Shown in pieces: positions 1 through 10,392 of a DNA stretch of 64,000 nt. Where the stretch lies: positions 137,808 to 201,807 of the forward strand of contig NZ_WLCM01000004.1 in NCBI RefSeq assembly GCF_013317235.1. Reading direction: 5' to 3'. This DNA is from Leisingera sp. ANG59 (lineage in GTDB: Bacteria; Pseudomonadota; Alphaproteobacteria; Rhodobacterales; Rhodobacteraceae). A model generated the notes under the pieces. It did no database searches. It had not been told where the DNA came from and saw only the letters and a list, made by a program, of their open reading frames with translations. The position numbers and the translations under genes were made by a program. The first letter of the stretch is position 1; the number at the start of each line of letters is the position of its first letter.

Positions 1-1
1 T

Positions 2-1690
2 CGGCCTGTTTGGAAGCGCGAGGCGCTGGCCTTTGTGCCGGCGGATGGCGCCGTTCCCGGCATGGTCACAGCCGGCGCCTGCAACGGCACTTTCTCCACC
101 GCAGGCGCAATACGCGAAGGCGCGGAGGCTGCCGCCAAGGTGCTGGAGGCGCTGGGCCTGAAATCAGCTGCCGCCGATCTGCCGGAGGTTGAGGATGATC
201 CCTACCGCATCGCCGCGCTGTGGGCGGTGCCGGGCAAGGGACGCGCCTGGCTCGACTTCCAGAACGACGTGACCGTCAAGGATGTGAAACAGGCAGCGGT
301 GGAGAACTTCCGCTCTGTCGAGCATATGAAACGCTATACCACCCAGGGCATGGCGACCGATCAGGGCAAGAACTCCAACGTTGCCGCGCTGGCAGTGCTG
401 GCGGATGCAACCGGGCGGACAATCCCCGAGACCGGCACCACCACCTTCCGCCCGCCGTTTGTGCCGGTGTCCATCGGTGCGATGGGGGCGGGGGCCACGG
501 ATGAGGGCTTCAAGCCGCAGCGCTTCCTGACCTCGCATGGCGAGAGCGAAACCCGCGCGGCGCATCAGCTGGAGGTGGGCCTGTGGTACCGCGCTGCCTA
601 TTTCCCGAAACAGGGCGAAACCAACTGGCGTCAGTCCTGCGACCGCGAGGTCACGCTGGTGCGCAAGGCAGTTGGCATCTGCGATGTTTCAACCCTGGGC
701 AAAATCGACATCCAGGGTGCCGACGCGGGCAAGTTCCTCGACTTCCTCTACACCAACACCTTCAGCACCCTGAAGGTCGGCAAGGTCCGCTATGGGCTGA
801 TGCTGCGCGAGGACGGTTTTGTCATGGATGACGGCACCACTGCGCGGCTCGGCGAGAACCATTTTGTGATGACCACCACCACCGCCGCAGCAGGGCAGGT
901 GATGGCGCATATGGAGTTTGTCTCTCAGGCGCTGTACCCGGAATGGGATGTCCGCTTTACCTCGGTGACCGAGCAATGGGCGCAGTTTGCCGTCGCCGGC
1001 CCCAAGTCGCAGGAGCTGTTGAACGGGCTGCTGGACGAGGACGTGAACGGCGAGACCTGGCCCTTCATGGGCTGCGGCGAAGCGACCGTGCTGGGCGTCA
1101 AGGGACGGCTGTTCCGGATATCCTTCTCGGGCGAGCATGCCTATGAGGTGGCCGTGCCCGCGCGCTATGGCGAGGCCCTGTTCCGCGAGCTGCTGAAGCG
1201 GGCCGAGGCGATGGGCGGCGGTGCCTATGGCATGGAAGCGCTCAATGTGCTGCGGATCGAGAAGGGGCTGATTACCCACGCCGAGATCAACGGCACCGTG
1301 ACAGCCTTTGACCTCGGCCTGCAGGGGATGATGTCCAACAAGAAAGACTTCCTGGGCAAGGCGATGTCCGCGCGCGAGGGCCTGATGGCCGAGAACCGGA
1401 TGCGCCTGGTGGGCTTGAAACCCGTGGGTGCGGCCAAGGAGATCACCGCCGGGGCGCATCTGTTCACGCCGGGCGACCCGGTGGAGCGGATTTATGACCA
1501 GGGCTATGTGACCTCGGCCGGGTATTCGCCGACGCTGGGGCATCCGATTGGCCTGGCTTTCCTGAAAGAAGGGCCGGAGCGGATTGGCGAGACCGTGCGC
1601 CTGGTCGACCATATGCGCGGAGCAGATACCCTGTGCGAGGTCGTTTCGCCTGTGTTCTTTGACCCGGAAGGAGAACGTGCCCGTGGCTGA
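2..1690 (+). CDS. soxA: Sarcosine oxidase alpha subunit, 3' part (5' end outside window)
   Basis: This is the C-terminal 562 codons of the large subunit of heterotetrameric sarcosine oxidase, which converts sarcosine to glycine and passes the methyl carbon to tetrahydrofolate. The frame is open from base 2, so the gene starts upstream. The visible part begins near the end of the FAD/NAD-binding half (TAGACNGTFSTAGA) and continues into the GcvT-like, folate-binding aminomethyltransferase domain (ALNVLRIEKGLITHAEI, then GLQGMMSNKKDFLGK). The family is about 1000 residues long, so roughly half is present. soxG follows with an overlap of about 14 bases, as in the usual soxBDAG operon. Confidence 0.93.
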   Translation, partial: RPVWKREALAFVPADGAVPGMVTAGACNGTFSTAGAIREGAEAAAKVLEALGLKSAAADLPEVEDDPYRIAALWAVPGKGRAWLDFQNDVTVKDVKQAAVENFRSVEHMKRYTTQGMATDQGKNSNVAALAVLADATGRTIPETGTTTFRPPFVPVSIGAMGAGATDEGFKPQRFLTSHGESETRAAHQLEVGLWYRAAYFPKQGETNWRQSCDREVTLVRKAVGICDVSTLGKIDIQGADAGKFLDFLYTNTFSTLKVGKVRYGLMLREDGFVMDDGTTARLGENHFVMTTTTAAAGQVMAHMEFVSQALYPEWDVRFTSVTEQWAQFAVAGPKSQELLNGLLDEDVNGETWPFMGCGEATVLGVKGRLFRISFSGEHAYEVAVPARYGEALFRELLKRAEAMGGGAYGMEALNVLRIEKGLITHAEINGTVTAFDLGLQGMMSNKKDFLGKAMSAREGLMAENRMRLVGLKPVGAAKEITAGAHLFTPGDPVERIYDQGYVTSAGYSPTLGHPIGLAFLKEGPERIGETVRLVDHMRGADTLCEVVSPVFFDPEGERARG

Positions 1691-2228
1691 GCTGATTGCA
1701 AAGAGCCCCTGTGAGGGGCTGGTTCCGGCAACCATCGGCGGTATGAGCCTGACCGAGGAACACCCCGGCAGTATGTGGGCCGTGGCGCCCTTCAAGGGTC
1801 AGGAAAAGGCGCTGAGCAAGGCGCTGGAGACAGCCCACGGCATGGCGTTCCCGGCGCCGAACCGCGCCACCGGCAAGGCGGGCAGCCGGGCTGTCTGGTT
1901 TGGCCGGGACATGGCACTGCTGATTGGGCCTGCGCCCGACGCCGGTCTGGCCAAGCACGCCGCGCTGACAGACCAGAGCGATGCCTGGGCCGTGGTTAAG
2001 CTGGAAGGAGCAGGCACCGAGGACGTGCTGGCGCGGCTTGTGCCGGTCGATATGCGTAACCAGGTCTTCAAGCGCGGCCACACCGTGCGGGCGGAACTCA
2101 AGCACATGATGGCCTCGGTGACCCGTACCGGCCAGCAGGCGTTTCAGATCATGGTGTTCCGCTCGATGGCAAAGACGCTGGTGCATGATCTGAAAACAGC
2201 CATGGAAGCCGTCGCGGCGCGAGGGTAA
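1677..2228 (+). CDS. soxG: Sarcosine oxidase gamma subunit
   Basis: This small subunit (183 aa) packs against SoxA in the heterotetrameric enzyme. The sequence runs VAELIAKSPCEGLVPATIGG and then resembles the GcvT-type fold, ending in MVFRSMAKTLVHDLKTAMEAV, which is typical of SoxG. I chose GTG 1677 because AAGGAG lies at 1667-1672; GTG 1683 is an equally possible start two codons later. Either start lies inside the end of soxA, so translation is probably coupled. A perfect 8-bp hairpin (2233-2255) lies just after the stop but has no T run. Confidence 0.9.
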   Translation: MPVAELIAKSPCEGLVPATIGGMSLTEEHPGSMWAVAPFKGQEKALSKALETAHGMAFPAPNRATGKAGSRAVWFGRDMALLIGPAPDAGLAKHAALTDQSDAWAVVKLEGAGTEDVLARLVPVDMRNQVFKRGHTVRAELKHMMASVTRTGQQAFQIMVFRSMAKTLVHDLKTAMEAVAARG

Positions 2229-2232
2229 TCTT

Positions 2233-2255
2233 CGGGAATCACCAACTGATTCCCG
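2233..2255 (+). other. Hairpin after soxG
   Basis: CGGGAATC and GATTCCCG form a perfect 8-bp stem with a 7-base loop, 4 bases after the soxG stop and just before the next start codon. There is no T tract, so it is a weak attenuator or an mRNA 3'-end hairpin rather than a standard intrinsic terminator. Confidence 0.4.
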
Positions 2256-2265
2256 GAGCGCATCT

Positions 2266-2604
2266 ATGATCCGCATCGCCCTTGCAGCCGCCTTGCTGGC
2301 GGCGCCGGCCTATGCTTCTGAAACCAAAGAAGAAAGCTGCAAATACCAGGGCCAGGTCATGGCCGCAGTGCAGCAGGCGCGGCTGGACCGGGTGAAGCAG
2401 GAAGAGGTGGAGCAGGCCGTTCTGGACAGCGAGCCGGAATGGCCTGAAGCCTATTCCAAAGCGATCCCGCAGCTTACGAGCCACGTTTACGCGATGAAGC
2501 GGCGCGACCTTAAGGAGACCGACCTTGGCGCGCTGTTCGAACAGCAGTGCCTGCAGAACTGGGATCAGATCCAGGCGATGCAGAAACAGCTGAAGTCGAA
2601 CTGA
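2266..2604 (+). CDS. Small secreted hypothetical protein
   Basis: A 112-residue protein with a short N-terminal signal sequence (MIRIALAAALLAAPAYAS, cleavage likely after AYA). The mature part is charged and helical, with two cysteines (ESCKYQ near residue 24 and EQQCLQ near residue 99) that could form a disulfide in the periplasm. I do not recognise a named family. Its stop is one base before the dnaG start, so it may be co-transcribed with dnaG. The ATG follows a modest purine-rich site (CGGAG). Confidence 0.7.
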   Translation: MIRIALAAALLAAPAYASETKEESCKYQGQVMAAVQQARLDRVKQEEVEQAVLDSEPEWPEAYSKAIPQLTSHVYAMKRRDLKETDLGALFEQQCLQNWDQIQAMQKQLKSN

Positions 2605-2605
2605 T

Positions 2606-4597
2606 ATGTCCCTGCCGCCCGGTTTTCTGGATGAACTGCGCACCCGCATCAGCATTTCTGATGTCGTCGGGCGCAAGGTTATGTGGGATCAGCGCAAGTC
2701 GCAGCCGGGCAAGGGCGACTATTGGGGGCCGTGTCCGTTTCACCATGAAAAGACTGCGTCCTTCCATGTGGAGGACCGCAAGGGATTTTATTATTGCTTC
2801 GGCTGCCACGCCAAGGGCGACGCGCTGAAGTTTGTCCAGGAAACTGAGAACGTCGGTTTCATGGAAGCCGTGGAAATCCTGGCAGGCGAAGCGGGCATGG
2901 AAATGCCCAAGCGCGATCCCCGCGCGCAGGAAAAGCAGGACCGCCGGACGCTGCTGGCCGATGTGATGGAGCAGGCGGTGCAGTTCTTCCGCCTGCAGCT
3001 GAAAACCAATGCCGCACAGGATGCGCGCGCCTATCTGCAGCGGCGGGGGTTGACGGCGCAGGCGCTGGACCGCTGGGAGATCGGCTTTGCTCCTGACGGC
3101 TGGCAGAATCTGTGGGATGCCTTGCGCGGCAAAAACGTGCCCGAGGACCTGATCATCGGGGCGGGGCTGGCCAAGCCGTCGAACAAGGGCGGCAAACCCT
3201 ATGACACCTTCCGCAACAGGATCATGTTCCCGATCCGCGATGCACGCGGCCGGGCAATTGCCTTTGGCGGCCGGGCAATGGACCCGAACGACAACGCCAA
3301 ATACCTGAACTCGCCCGAGACTGAGCTGTTCGACAAGGGCCGCAGCCTTTACAATCACGGGCCTGCGCGGGCCGCCTCGGGGCGCGGCTCCACCCTGGTT
3401 GTGGCCGAGGGCTATATGGATGTGATTGCGCTGGCAGAGGGCGGCTTCCAGTCCTCCGTGGCGCCGCTCGGCACCGCCATTACCGAAAACCAGCTGCAGA
3501 TGCTGTGGCGGATGTCGGATGAGCCGATCATCGCGCTGGATGGCGACACCGCGGGCATTCGCGCCGCGATGCGGCTGATCGACTTGGCGCTGCCCTTGCT
3601 GGAGGCGGGCAAGTCGCTGCGCTTTGCCATTATGCCGGAGGGCAAGGACCCGGACGACATGATCCGCAGCGAAGGGCCGGAAGCGGTGCAGGCGGTGCTG
3701 GATCAGGCGATCCCGATGGTCAAGCTGCTGTGGCAGCGCGAGACCGAGGGCAAGGTCTTCGACAGCCCCGAGCGCAAGGCGGCGCTCGACAAGGCCTTGC
3801 GGGAAAAGATCCGGCTGATCCGCGATCCCTCGATCCGCAAGCATTACGGCGACGACATCAAGGAACTGCGCTGGCAGCTGTTCCGCGGCAACCGGGACAG
3901 CGGCAGCTACCAGCAGCGGGGCGGCAAGGGCGGGGGCTTCCGCGATGGCGCCCGCGCGCCCTGGAAACCAGGAAAGGGATTTGGCCCGATACCGCAGCCG
4001 CGCGCAACTACACGCTCCTCTCTGGTGGCGGGTTCAGATGATGAATCCTTTGCCGCCATGCGCGAGGCAGTGATCCTGGCCACGGCCATCATCACACCTG
4101 AAGTGATCCCGGAATTCGAAACCAGCCTGGAGCGCCTGCAATGCGCCGATCCGGACTTGGCAGCCTTGCGCGACATGGTGCTGCGCCACGGCATCAGCGC
4201 ACCGGAGCGGCTGCGTGAGGAAATCGATTGGTCTTTGGGGCCTCATGCCCTTGAAAACCTCTTTGCCCTTCGCCACGTTGCAATCATCCCATGCCTGCGC
4301 AAACCCGGCGATACCGAACTGGCCAGCATGACGCTGGCCGAAGAGCTTGCAAAACTCGAAGCGCTGCGCGGGCTGGATGCGGAACTGGCAGAAGCCGAAG
4401 AGGATTTGCATGGCCTTGCAGATGAAGCGCTGACATGGCGGCTGCGGCAGGCGGCAGAGGCCAAGAACAAGGCCCTGCGCAGCGAAAATGAGGACAAAGC
4501 GACGTATGACGTGGGCAAAAACGGCGCCCGGCTCAACCGGGATGAGCGCGACGCCTTTGGTGCCCTTTTGGACCGGATCGGCTTTTCCGAGAAGTAA
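2606..4597 (+). CDS. dnaG: DNA primase
   Basis: DnaG (663 aa) makes the RNA primers for chromosome replication. An N-terminal CHC2 zinc finger is visible (CPFHHEKTASF then YYCFGCHAKGD, residues about 40-70). It is followed by the catalytic core and a TOPRIM domain (VVAEGYMDVIAL near 265 and ALDGDTAGI near 310). The divergent C-terminal third is the helicase-binding region and is preceded by a Gly/Arg-rich linker near residue 440. Length is normal for the family. rpoD lies 131 bases downstream, the usual dnaG-rpoD order. Confidence 0.97.
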   Translation: MSLPPGFLDELRTRISISDVVGRKVMWDQRKSQPGKGDYWGPCPFHHEKTASFHVEDRKGFYYCFGCHAKGDALKFVQETENVGFMEAVEILAGEAGMEMPKRDPRAQEKQDRRTLLADVMEQAVQFFRLQLKTNAAQDARAYLQRRGLTAQALDRWEIGFAPDGWQNLWDALRGKNVPEDLIIGAGLAKPSNKGGKPYDTFRNRIMFPIRDARGRAIAFGGRAMDPNDNAKYLNSPETELFDKGRSLYNHGPARAASGRGSTLVVAEGYMDVIALAEGGFQSSVAPLGTAITENQLQMLWRMSDEPIIALDGDTAGIRAAMRLIDLALPLLEAGKSLRFAIMPEGKDPDDMIRSEGPEAVQAVLDQAIPMVKLLWQRETEGKVFDSPERKAALDKALREKIRLIRDPSIRKHYGDDIKELRWQLFRGNRDSGSYQQRGGKGGGFRDGARAPWKPGKGFGPIPQPRATTRSSLVAGSDDESFAAMREAVILATAIITPEVIPEFETSLERLQCADPDLAALRDMVLRHGISAPERLREEIDWSLGPHALENLFALRHVAIIPCLRKPGDTELASMTLAEELAKLEALRGLDAELAEAEEDLHGLADEALTWRLRQAAEAKNKALRSENEDKATYDVGKNGARLNRDERDAFGALLDRIGFSEK

Positions 4598-4728
4598 CAC
4601 GTGGGAGTGATTCTGCGTTTTGCTAAGGAAGAGCACAGGAAAATTGGGTAAACGGGGTGACGAATCAGATGATCGCGCTAATGATTCGCTCAGCGAATCG
4701 CCCCGCAGCCCCTGAGTAGGAGCATTTA

Positions 4729-6714
<1,986 letters not shown>

Positions 6715-6718
6715 GTCA

Positions 6719-6748
6719 GAAGGCGCCCCACGGGGCGCCTTTTCATTT
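6719..6748 (+). terminator. Intrinsic terminator of rpoD
   Basis: AGGCGCCCC pairs with GGGGCGCCT (6721-6740) and is followed by a run of T. It sits directly after the rpoD stop codon. Confidence 0.85.
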
Positions 6749-6764
6749 GTTAAGGAGCAGTGTT

Positions 6765-7250
6765 TTGCGTATTTTCCTGTCCGGCTTAATTTTTCTGGCA
6801 TTCAGCACGCCGGTTCAGGCTTGCCCCGAAGGCTCCGAGACCCTGGTCTCCTGCACATTTGGCGGTGGATCAAAGGCGCTGACAACCTGTCTGCACGGGA
6901 AACAGGCAACCTATGCATTCGGAGCGCCAGGGCGGCAGCCGGAACTGTCAATGAAGCGGCATGTCCGGGATGTCGGTTTGACTCCATGGCCAGGCATCGG
7001 CGGGTCAATCTGGGAGGAAGTCATCTTCAGCAACGGCGATGCCCGCTACATCGTTTACTACAGTGTCTCAAAGGATCCCGGAGCGCTTACACCTATGGAA
7101 GGTGGAGTGATTGTCGAAAGTAACGGCAGCGAATTGGCGCATCTGCGGTGTGATGCCGGAACCGTGGACAGCGGCTACCCTTTGCCGCTGTTTGACGCAA
7201 AAGTCGCGGCAGGGCAGGAATACTCCCTGGAAACGGGGGAGTGGGAATAG
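6765..7250 (+). CDS. Secreted hypothetical protein, TTG start
   Basis: A 161-residue exported protein of unknown function. I chose TTG 6765 because AAGGAG lies at 6752-6757 and the product then opens with a good signal peptide (MRIFLSGLIFLAFSTPVQA). The upstream TTG 6747 would lie inside the rpoD terminator. The mature protein starts CPEGSETLVSC and has four cysteines, probably two disulfides. The stop TAG directly abuts the GTG start of the next gene, so the two are probably translated together. Similar small proteins occur in roseobacters, but I know no assigned role. Confidence 0.7.
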   Translation: MRIFLSGLIFLAFSTPVQACPEGSETLVSCTFGGGSKALTTCLHGKQATYAFGAPGRQPELSMKRHVRDVGLTPWPGIGGSIWEEVIFSNGDARYIVYYSVSKDPGALTPMEGGVIVESNGSELAHLRCDAGTVDSGYPLPLFDAKVAAGQEYSLETGEWE

Positions 7251-7694
7251 GTGAAAGTCAAATCGTCAAGCCCGGACCCGGAGTACCAGAACCTTATTGT
7301 CTTCGATGGCGAATGCGCGCTGTGCGCCGGCTTCTTCCGCTTCATGCTGCGCCATGACCGGGCCGGCAGGTTTGCCTTTGCCACCGCGCAATCGCCGCTG
7401 GGGCAGCAGCTCTACAGTGATCTGGGCCTGCTCGCGGATGATTTTGAGACCAACCTGGTGATCGTTGACGGCCGCTCCCATCAACGTCTTGACGCCTTTG
7501 CCGCGGCAATGCGGGCGCTGCCGTGGCCCTGGCAGATGCTGTCTGTCTGCCGGTTCCTGCCTGGGTGGCTCAAGGATCCGCTGTACGTCAGTATTGCCCG
7601 CAACCGCTACCGCCTGTTCGGACGGAGTGACACTTGCATGATCCCCGGTCCCGAAGTCCGCGCCCGCTTTGCCCGCGGGGGGTATGGCCGATGA
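7251..7694 (+). CDS. DCC family thiol-disulfide oxidoreductase-like protein (DUF393)
   Basis: A 147-residue DCC/YuxK family protein named for the motif seen here as FDGECALCAGFFRF (residues about 15-28), with a CxxC-type redox pair. The rest fits the family: FATAQSPLGQ, then NLVIVDG, then a Trp/Pro-rich stretch WPWQMLSVCRFLPGWL and IARNRYRLFGRSDTCM. Its cellular substrate is not known. It starts with GTG immediately after the preceding stop and overlaps the next gene by ATGA, so it sits inside a tight operon. Confidence 0.85.
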   Translation: MKVKSSSPDPEYQNLIVFDGECALCAGFFRFMLRHDRAGRFAFATAQSPLGQQLYSDLGLLADDFETNLVIVDGRSHQRLDAFAAAMRALPWPWQMLSVCRFLPGWLKDPLYVSIARNRYRLFGRSDTCMIPGPEVRARFARGGYGR

Positions 7695-8236
7695 GGGACG
7701 CTTTTGGTGAAATCATCGCCGCGAAAACTCTGCAGGTGCCGCCGACGCTGATGCGGTTTCATGCAGAACCGCCGGAACGCAGCTTTGGCGTGGTACGTGT
7801 CGAGGGCGGCACCCGCTGGGCGAAGCTGCTGGCCCGGCTTGCAGGATTCCCGCCGCCGATGCCGCAGACCCGGTTCCGGCTTGACGTCACACCGCAGGGA
7901 AACGGTCATGTCTGGCGGCGTGTTTTCGGCAGGCATCAGACCCGGTCGTTCCTGCGCTATGATGCGCGCCGGGGCCGTGCGCTGGAGCGCTTTGGCCCGG
8001 TCGAGCTGGAGCTTTCAGTCCGGATGCAGCAGGGCGCACTGATGGTTTCGGTAGAAAAAGCCCGCTTGTTCGGACTTGCGCTGCCACGGGCTCTGTGCCC
8101 CGAAAGCGCGTCCATGGAATTTGAAACGCAGCAGGGGCACCTGGGGTTTGACATCTCCGCCAGCTTGCCAAAGATCGGCCAGCTGGTGCGCTACACCGGC
8201 CACATTGAGCTGCCGGAACTGAACCTTCGGCGTTAA
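7691..8236 (+). CDS. DUF4166-like protein
   Basis: A 181-residue soluble protein whose start codon overlaps the stop of the DCC gene (ATGA). Motifs resembling the DUF4166 family are LARLAGFPPPMPQT, GHVWRRVFGRH and FLRYDARRGRALERFGPVELEL. No signal peptide or membrane segment is apparent. Coupling to a DCC protein suggests a joint role, but I can assign none. The family call is from memory of its motifs. Confidence 0.75.
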   Translation: MRDAFGEIIAAKTLQVPPTLMRFHAEPPERSFGVVRVEGGTRWAKLLARLAGFPPPMPQTRFRLDVTPQGNGHVWRRVFGRHQTRSFLRYDARRGRALERFGPVELELSVRMQQGALMVSVEKARLFGLALPRALCPESASMEFETQQGHLGFDISASLPKIGQLVRYTGHIELPELNLRR

Positions 8237-8319
8237 CCATTTGCTAACCGTAGCGTTGCCCGTTTGCGGCCCGCGCCATAAACTCGCAGCATCCGCATTT
8301 ACCTTCCGGGGGGAAGAAG

Positions 8320-8616
8320 ATGTCTGCACATGCCGATTTGAATGGAGCGCTGGATGCGCTGCAGGGAAAACTCCAGTCGCTGAACAACTTGGTGCGCGCC
8401 AACCAGTTCATGGTGGAGGCGATGGCCAGCCAGGGCGACGCTCTGAAACAGATGAGCAGCGACCGAACAAAGGACATGCTGCGCCATCAGGCCCGGGCTC
8501 GGTTTCATCCCGAAACCGGAACTGCACCTGATGCAGCGGTTCTGGCCATTCTCGAAGAAGTACTAGCTGTTCAGCAAGAGAGTGCAGAGATCATTCCCTT
8601 TCCTGTCCGGGCCTGA
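8320..8616 (+). CDS. Small hypothetical protein
   Basis: A 98-residue, largely helical, probably cytoplasmic protein beginning MSAHADLNGALDALQGKL. The first 60 residues look like a short coiled coil; the C-terminus ends IIPFPVRA. A GGGGGGAAGA stretch just upstream is a plausible ribosome-binding site. No family recognised. Confidence 0.6.
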   Translation: MSAHADLNGALDALQGKLQSLNNLVRANQFMVEAMASQGDALKQMSSDRTKDMLRHQARARFHPETGTAPDAAVLAILEEVLAVQQESAEIIPFPVRA

Positions 8617-8721
8617 CACTTGCAGGCACACATCTGCGGGAGGTTGCCGCCAAATCCTTGATCGCCCCTTGGAGGCAAAGAGCTCATTCCCTATGTTGAA
8701 ATGAACTTAGGGAAATTGCGG

Positions 8722-9123
8722 ATGAAAAACCTCATTGCTGCCGCTGTGCTGGCTTGCGCCTTCGCCGCTCCCGCTGCTGCAGATACCTTCCTTGGCAACC
8801 GTGGTGTGCGTGTTCTGCCGGTCAACGATATCGTCTTCGAGGTGGTGCCGGGCCGTTCTGGTGGCACTTGGGACTATTGGTGCGCCGCGGCGCAATATGC
8901 CCGCCGGGTATTGGGGGCGAAATGGACCGACCGCTACTACGTGGTGCGCGGGCGGGACGTCAGCGTCACCACGGGGCGCCGGTCTTCAGTGCAATTCACA
9001 CTTAAACCAGAGCAGGCAGGTGTACCTGCCAAGACGGGCTGGCTGTCGCTGGGTTTCCGTTCTGGCGAGAGTCTGTCTGTGCAGCAGGGGTATGGGTACT
9101 GCGTGCAGGCGCCGGCGCTGTAG
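8722..9123 (+). CDS. Small secreted protein, paralogue 1 of 3
   Basis: A 133-residue exported protein with signal peptide MKNLIAAAVLACAFAAPAAA. The mature part contains VLPVNDIVFEVVPG, DYWCAAAQYARRVLGA, TTGRRSSVQFTL and a terminal GYGYCVQ. The same order of motifs recurs in the next two genes (9449-9859 and 9908-10333), so the three are tandem duplicates. Two conserved Cys (in YWC and YC) probably form a disulfide. ATG 8701 is an alternative start, but 8722 gives the cleaner signal peptide. Function unknown. Confidence 0.75.
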   Translation: MKNLIAAAVLACAFAAPAAADTFLGNRGVRVLPVNDIVFEVVPGRSGGTWDYWCAAAQYARRVLGAKWTDRYYVVRGRDVSVTTGRRSSVQFTLKPEQAGVPAKTGWLSLGFRSGESLSVQQGYGYCVQAPAL

Positions 9124-9448
9124 TTCCAGCCCGGGCGCGGTGCGGTGCGGAGTTCACTGCCAGCCACAGCATTGTGCGGCTGCTGCGAGAGAGCGCAGGA
9201 TATTCTGGTCACAACCTTTTGGGCTGGGTTTCCTCGGCAGCCAGCAGAAAGATGCCGTCTGTATGCCCCAAGTATTTGTGATAATTTGGAATTTCCAGGG
9301 CGCGTGTAGCGGTGCCCTGCGTCGTCTTGGCTTGAAGCCTAAGGACGGTTCTGCCCGCACACCAGTGTGAATGGCCTGTGCTTCGGATTTCCTTACCCTG
9401 AAAGCAGGGCGCAGCGTTTTGCGTCTCGTTGAAAGAAAGGGTGCCGCC
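9124..9448. other. Gene-free gap between paralogues 1 and 2
   Basis: About 325 bases without a convincing open frame on either strand, beyond a possible upstream extension of the next gene's frame. I see no strong hairpin, repeat or promoter match. It probably holds the 3' end of paralogue 1 and the promoter of paralogue 2. Confidence 0.4.
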
Positions 9449-9859
9449 ATGAAACCTGCCTCCGCAACTGCAATCGCCGTCACGATCCTGGCACTCGGGC
9501 TGTCCGGCAGTGCCGAAGCCAATGCCAGCCGCCACAGCATACGAGTTAATCCAATGCCGGGCGGCATATTCGAAGTGATACCTAAAACTGGAAACGGTTA
9601 CTTGTTCTGGTGCGGCGCCGCTGACTATGCCCACCGCGTTATAGGGGCACCATGGAATGCCAGCTTGCACATATCACGCGGTCTGGGACCAAGTGAAACC
9701 ACGGGGCGCAGGTCCGCGGTTCAATTCACGCTGGATACAAGTTTGGCCCAAACGCCTCCGCCGGGCGGTTACGGGTCTGTTAACAGCCTGCAAGCTGGTG
9801 ATACAATGAGTGTTCAGAGAGCGTTTGATTATTGTTTTGTGCCGTTCGGACGGCCGTGA
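9449..9859 (+). CDS. Small secreted protein, paralogue 2 of 3
   Basis: A 136-residue exported protein with signal peptide MKPASATAIAVTILALGLSG. It shares with its neighbours a GGIFEVIP motif, FWCGAADYAHRVIGAPW, TTGRRSAVQFTLD, MSVQRAFDYC and two spaced cysteines. I placed the start at ATG 9449 (AAAGAAAGGG upstream) rather than at the in-frame codon 9371, because the signal peptide begins there. The gap to the third paralogue is 48 bases, so paralogues 2 and 3 are probably one transcript. Confidence 0.75.
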   Translation: MKPASATAIAVTILALGLSGSAEANASRHSIRVNPMPGGIFEVIPKTGNGYLFWCGAADYAHRVIGAPWNASLHISRGLGPSETTGRRSAVQFTLDTSLAQTPPPGGYGSVNSLQAGDTMSVQRAFDYCFVPFGRP

Positions 9860-9907
9860 AGTTATTGTGATCCACGGCCATTCCGGATGGCGGAATAGGA
9901 GGTTGAG

Positions 9908-10333
9908 ATGACCTGCAAGAGACTGTGGCTGTCTGGAATGCTGGCATTGGTTTTGTCCGTGCCGGTGCCAGCGTCCGCTTGGAGGGCGATGAACCGCAAT
10001 GAAGTGCTGCCGGTCTCCGAGGGGGTTTGGGAAGTGGTGGCCCGGAGCCGCTCCGGCGCCCAAGACTACTGGTGCAGCATTGCCGACTTTGCCATCCGCC
10101 AGCTGAGAGCGCCGGTGAACCAGCGGATTTACGTCTGGCGCGGAGAGGGGCCGTCGGTGAACCGGCCTGGCCGCAAAGCGGTGCAATTTGCTTTTGGCCT
10201 GCCGCCGGGGGTTCCGGACCGCTCAGGCAGCCTGTCGCTCAATGTGCGCGAAGCAGGGGACAGCCTGCGGGTAACCTCGGCGCAGAACTATTGCTATGAC
10301 CGGCTGCCCGGGCGCGACCGCTGGCTGCCGTAA
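9908..10333 (+). CDS. Small secreted protein, paralogue 3 of 3
   Basis: A 141-residue exported protein (signal peptide about residues 1-25, ending PVPASAWR). It is clearly related to the two genes before it: NEVLPVSEGVWEVVARS, DYWCSIADFAIRQLRAP, RPGRKAVQFAF, then SLRVTSAQNYC. Both cysteines are conserved, while the TTGRR motif is changed to NRPGRK, so it has diverged most. AGGAGG lies just upstream of the ATG. Function unknown. Confidence 0.75.
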   Translation: MTCKRLWLSGMLALVLSVPVPASAWRAMNRNEVLPVSEGVWEVVARSRSGAQDYWCSIADFAIRQLRAPVNQRIYVWRGEGPSVNRPGRKAVQFAFGLPPGVPDRSGSLSLNVREAGDSLRVTSAQNYCYDRLPGRDRWLP

Positions 10334-10392
10334 CAAGCGGAGGCCGCAGGTATAGGGTTGCCTGAACGGCTTACGAAGGCCAGAAAAGCCTC

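Noticed and set aside
2510..3844. 444-residue open frame antisense to dnaG
   Set aside because: It is a shadow of DNA primase, with no own ribosome site or domain.
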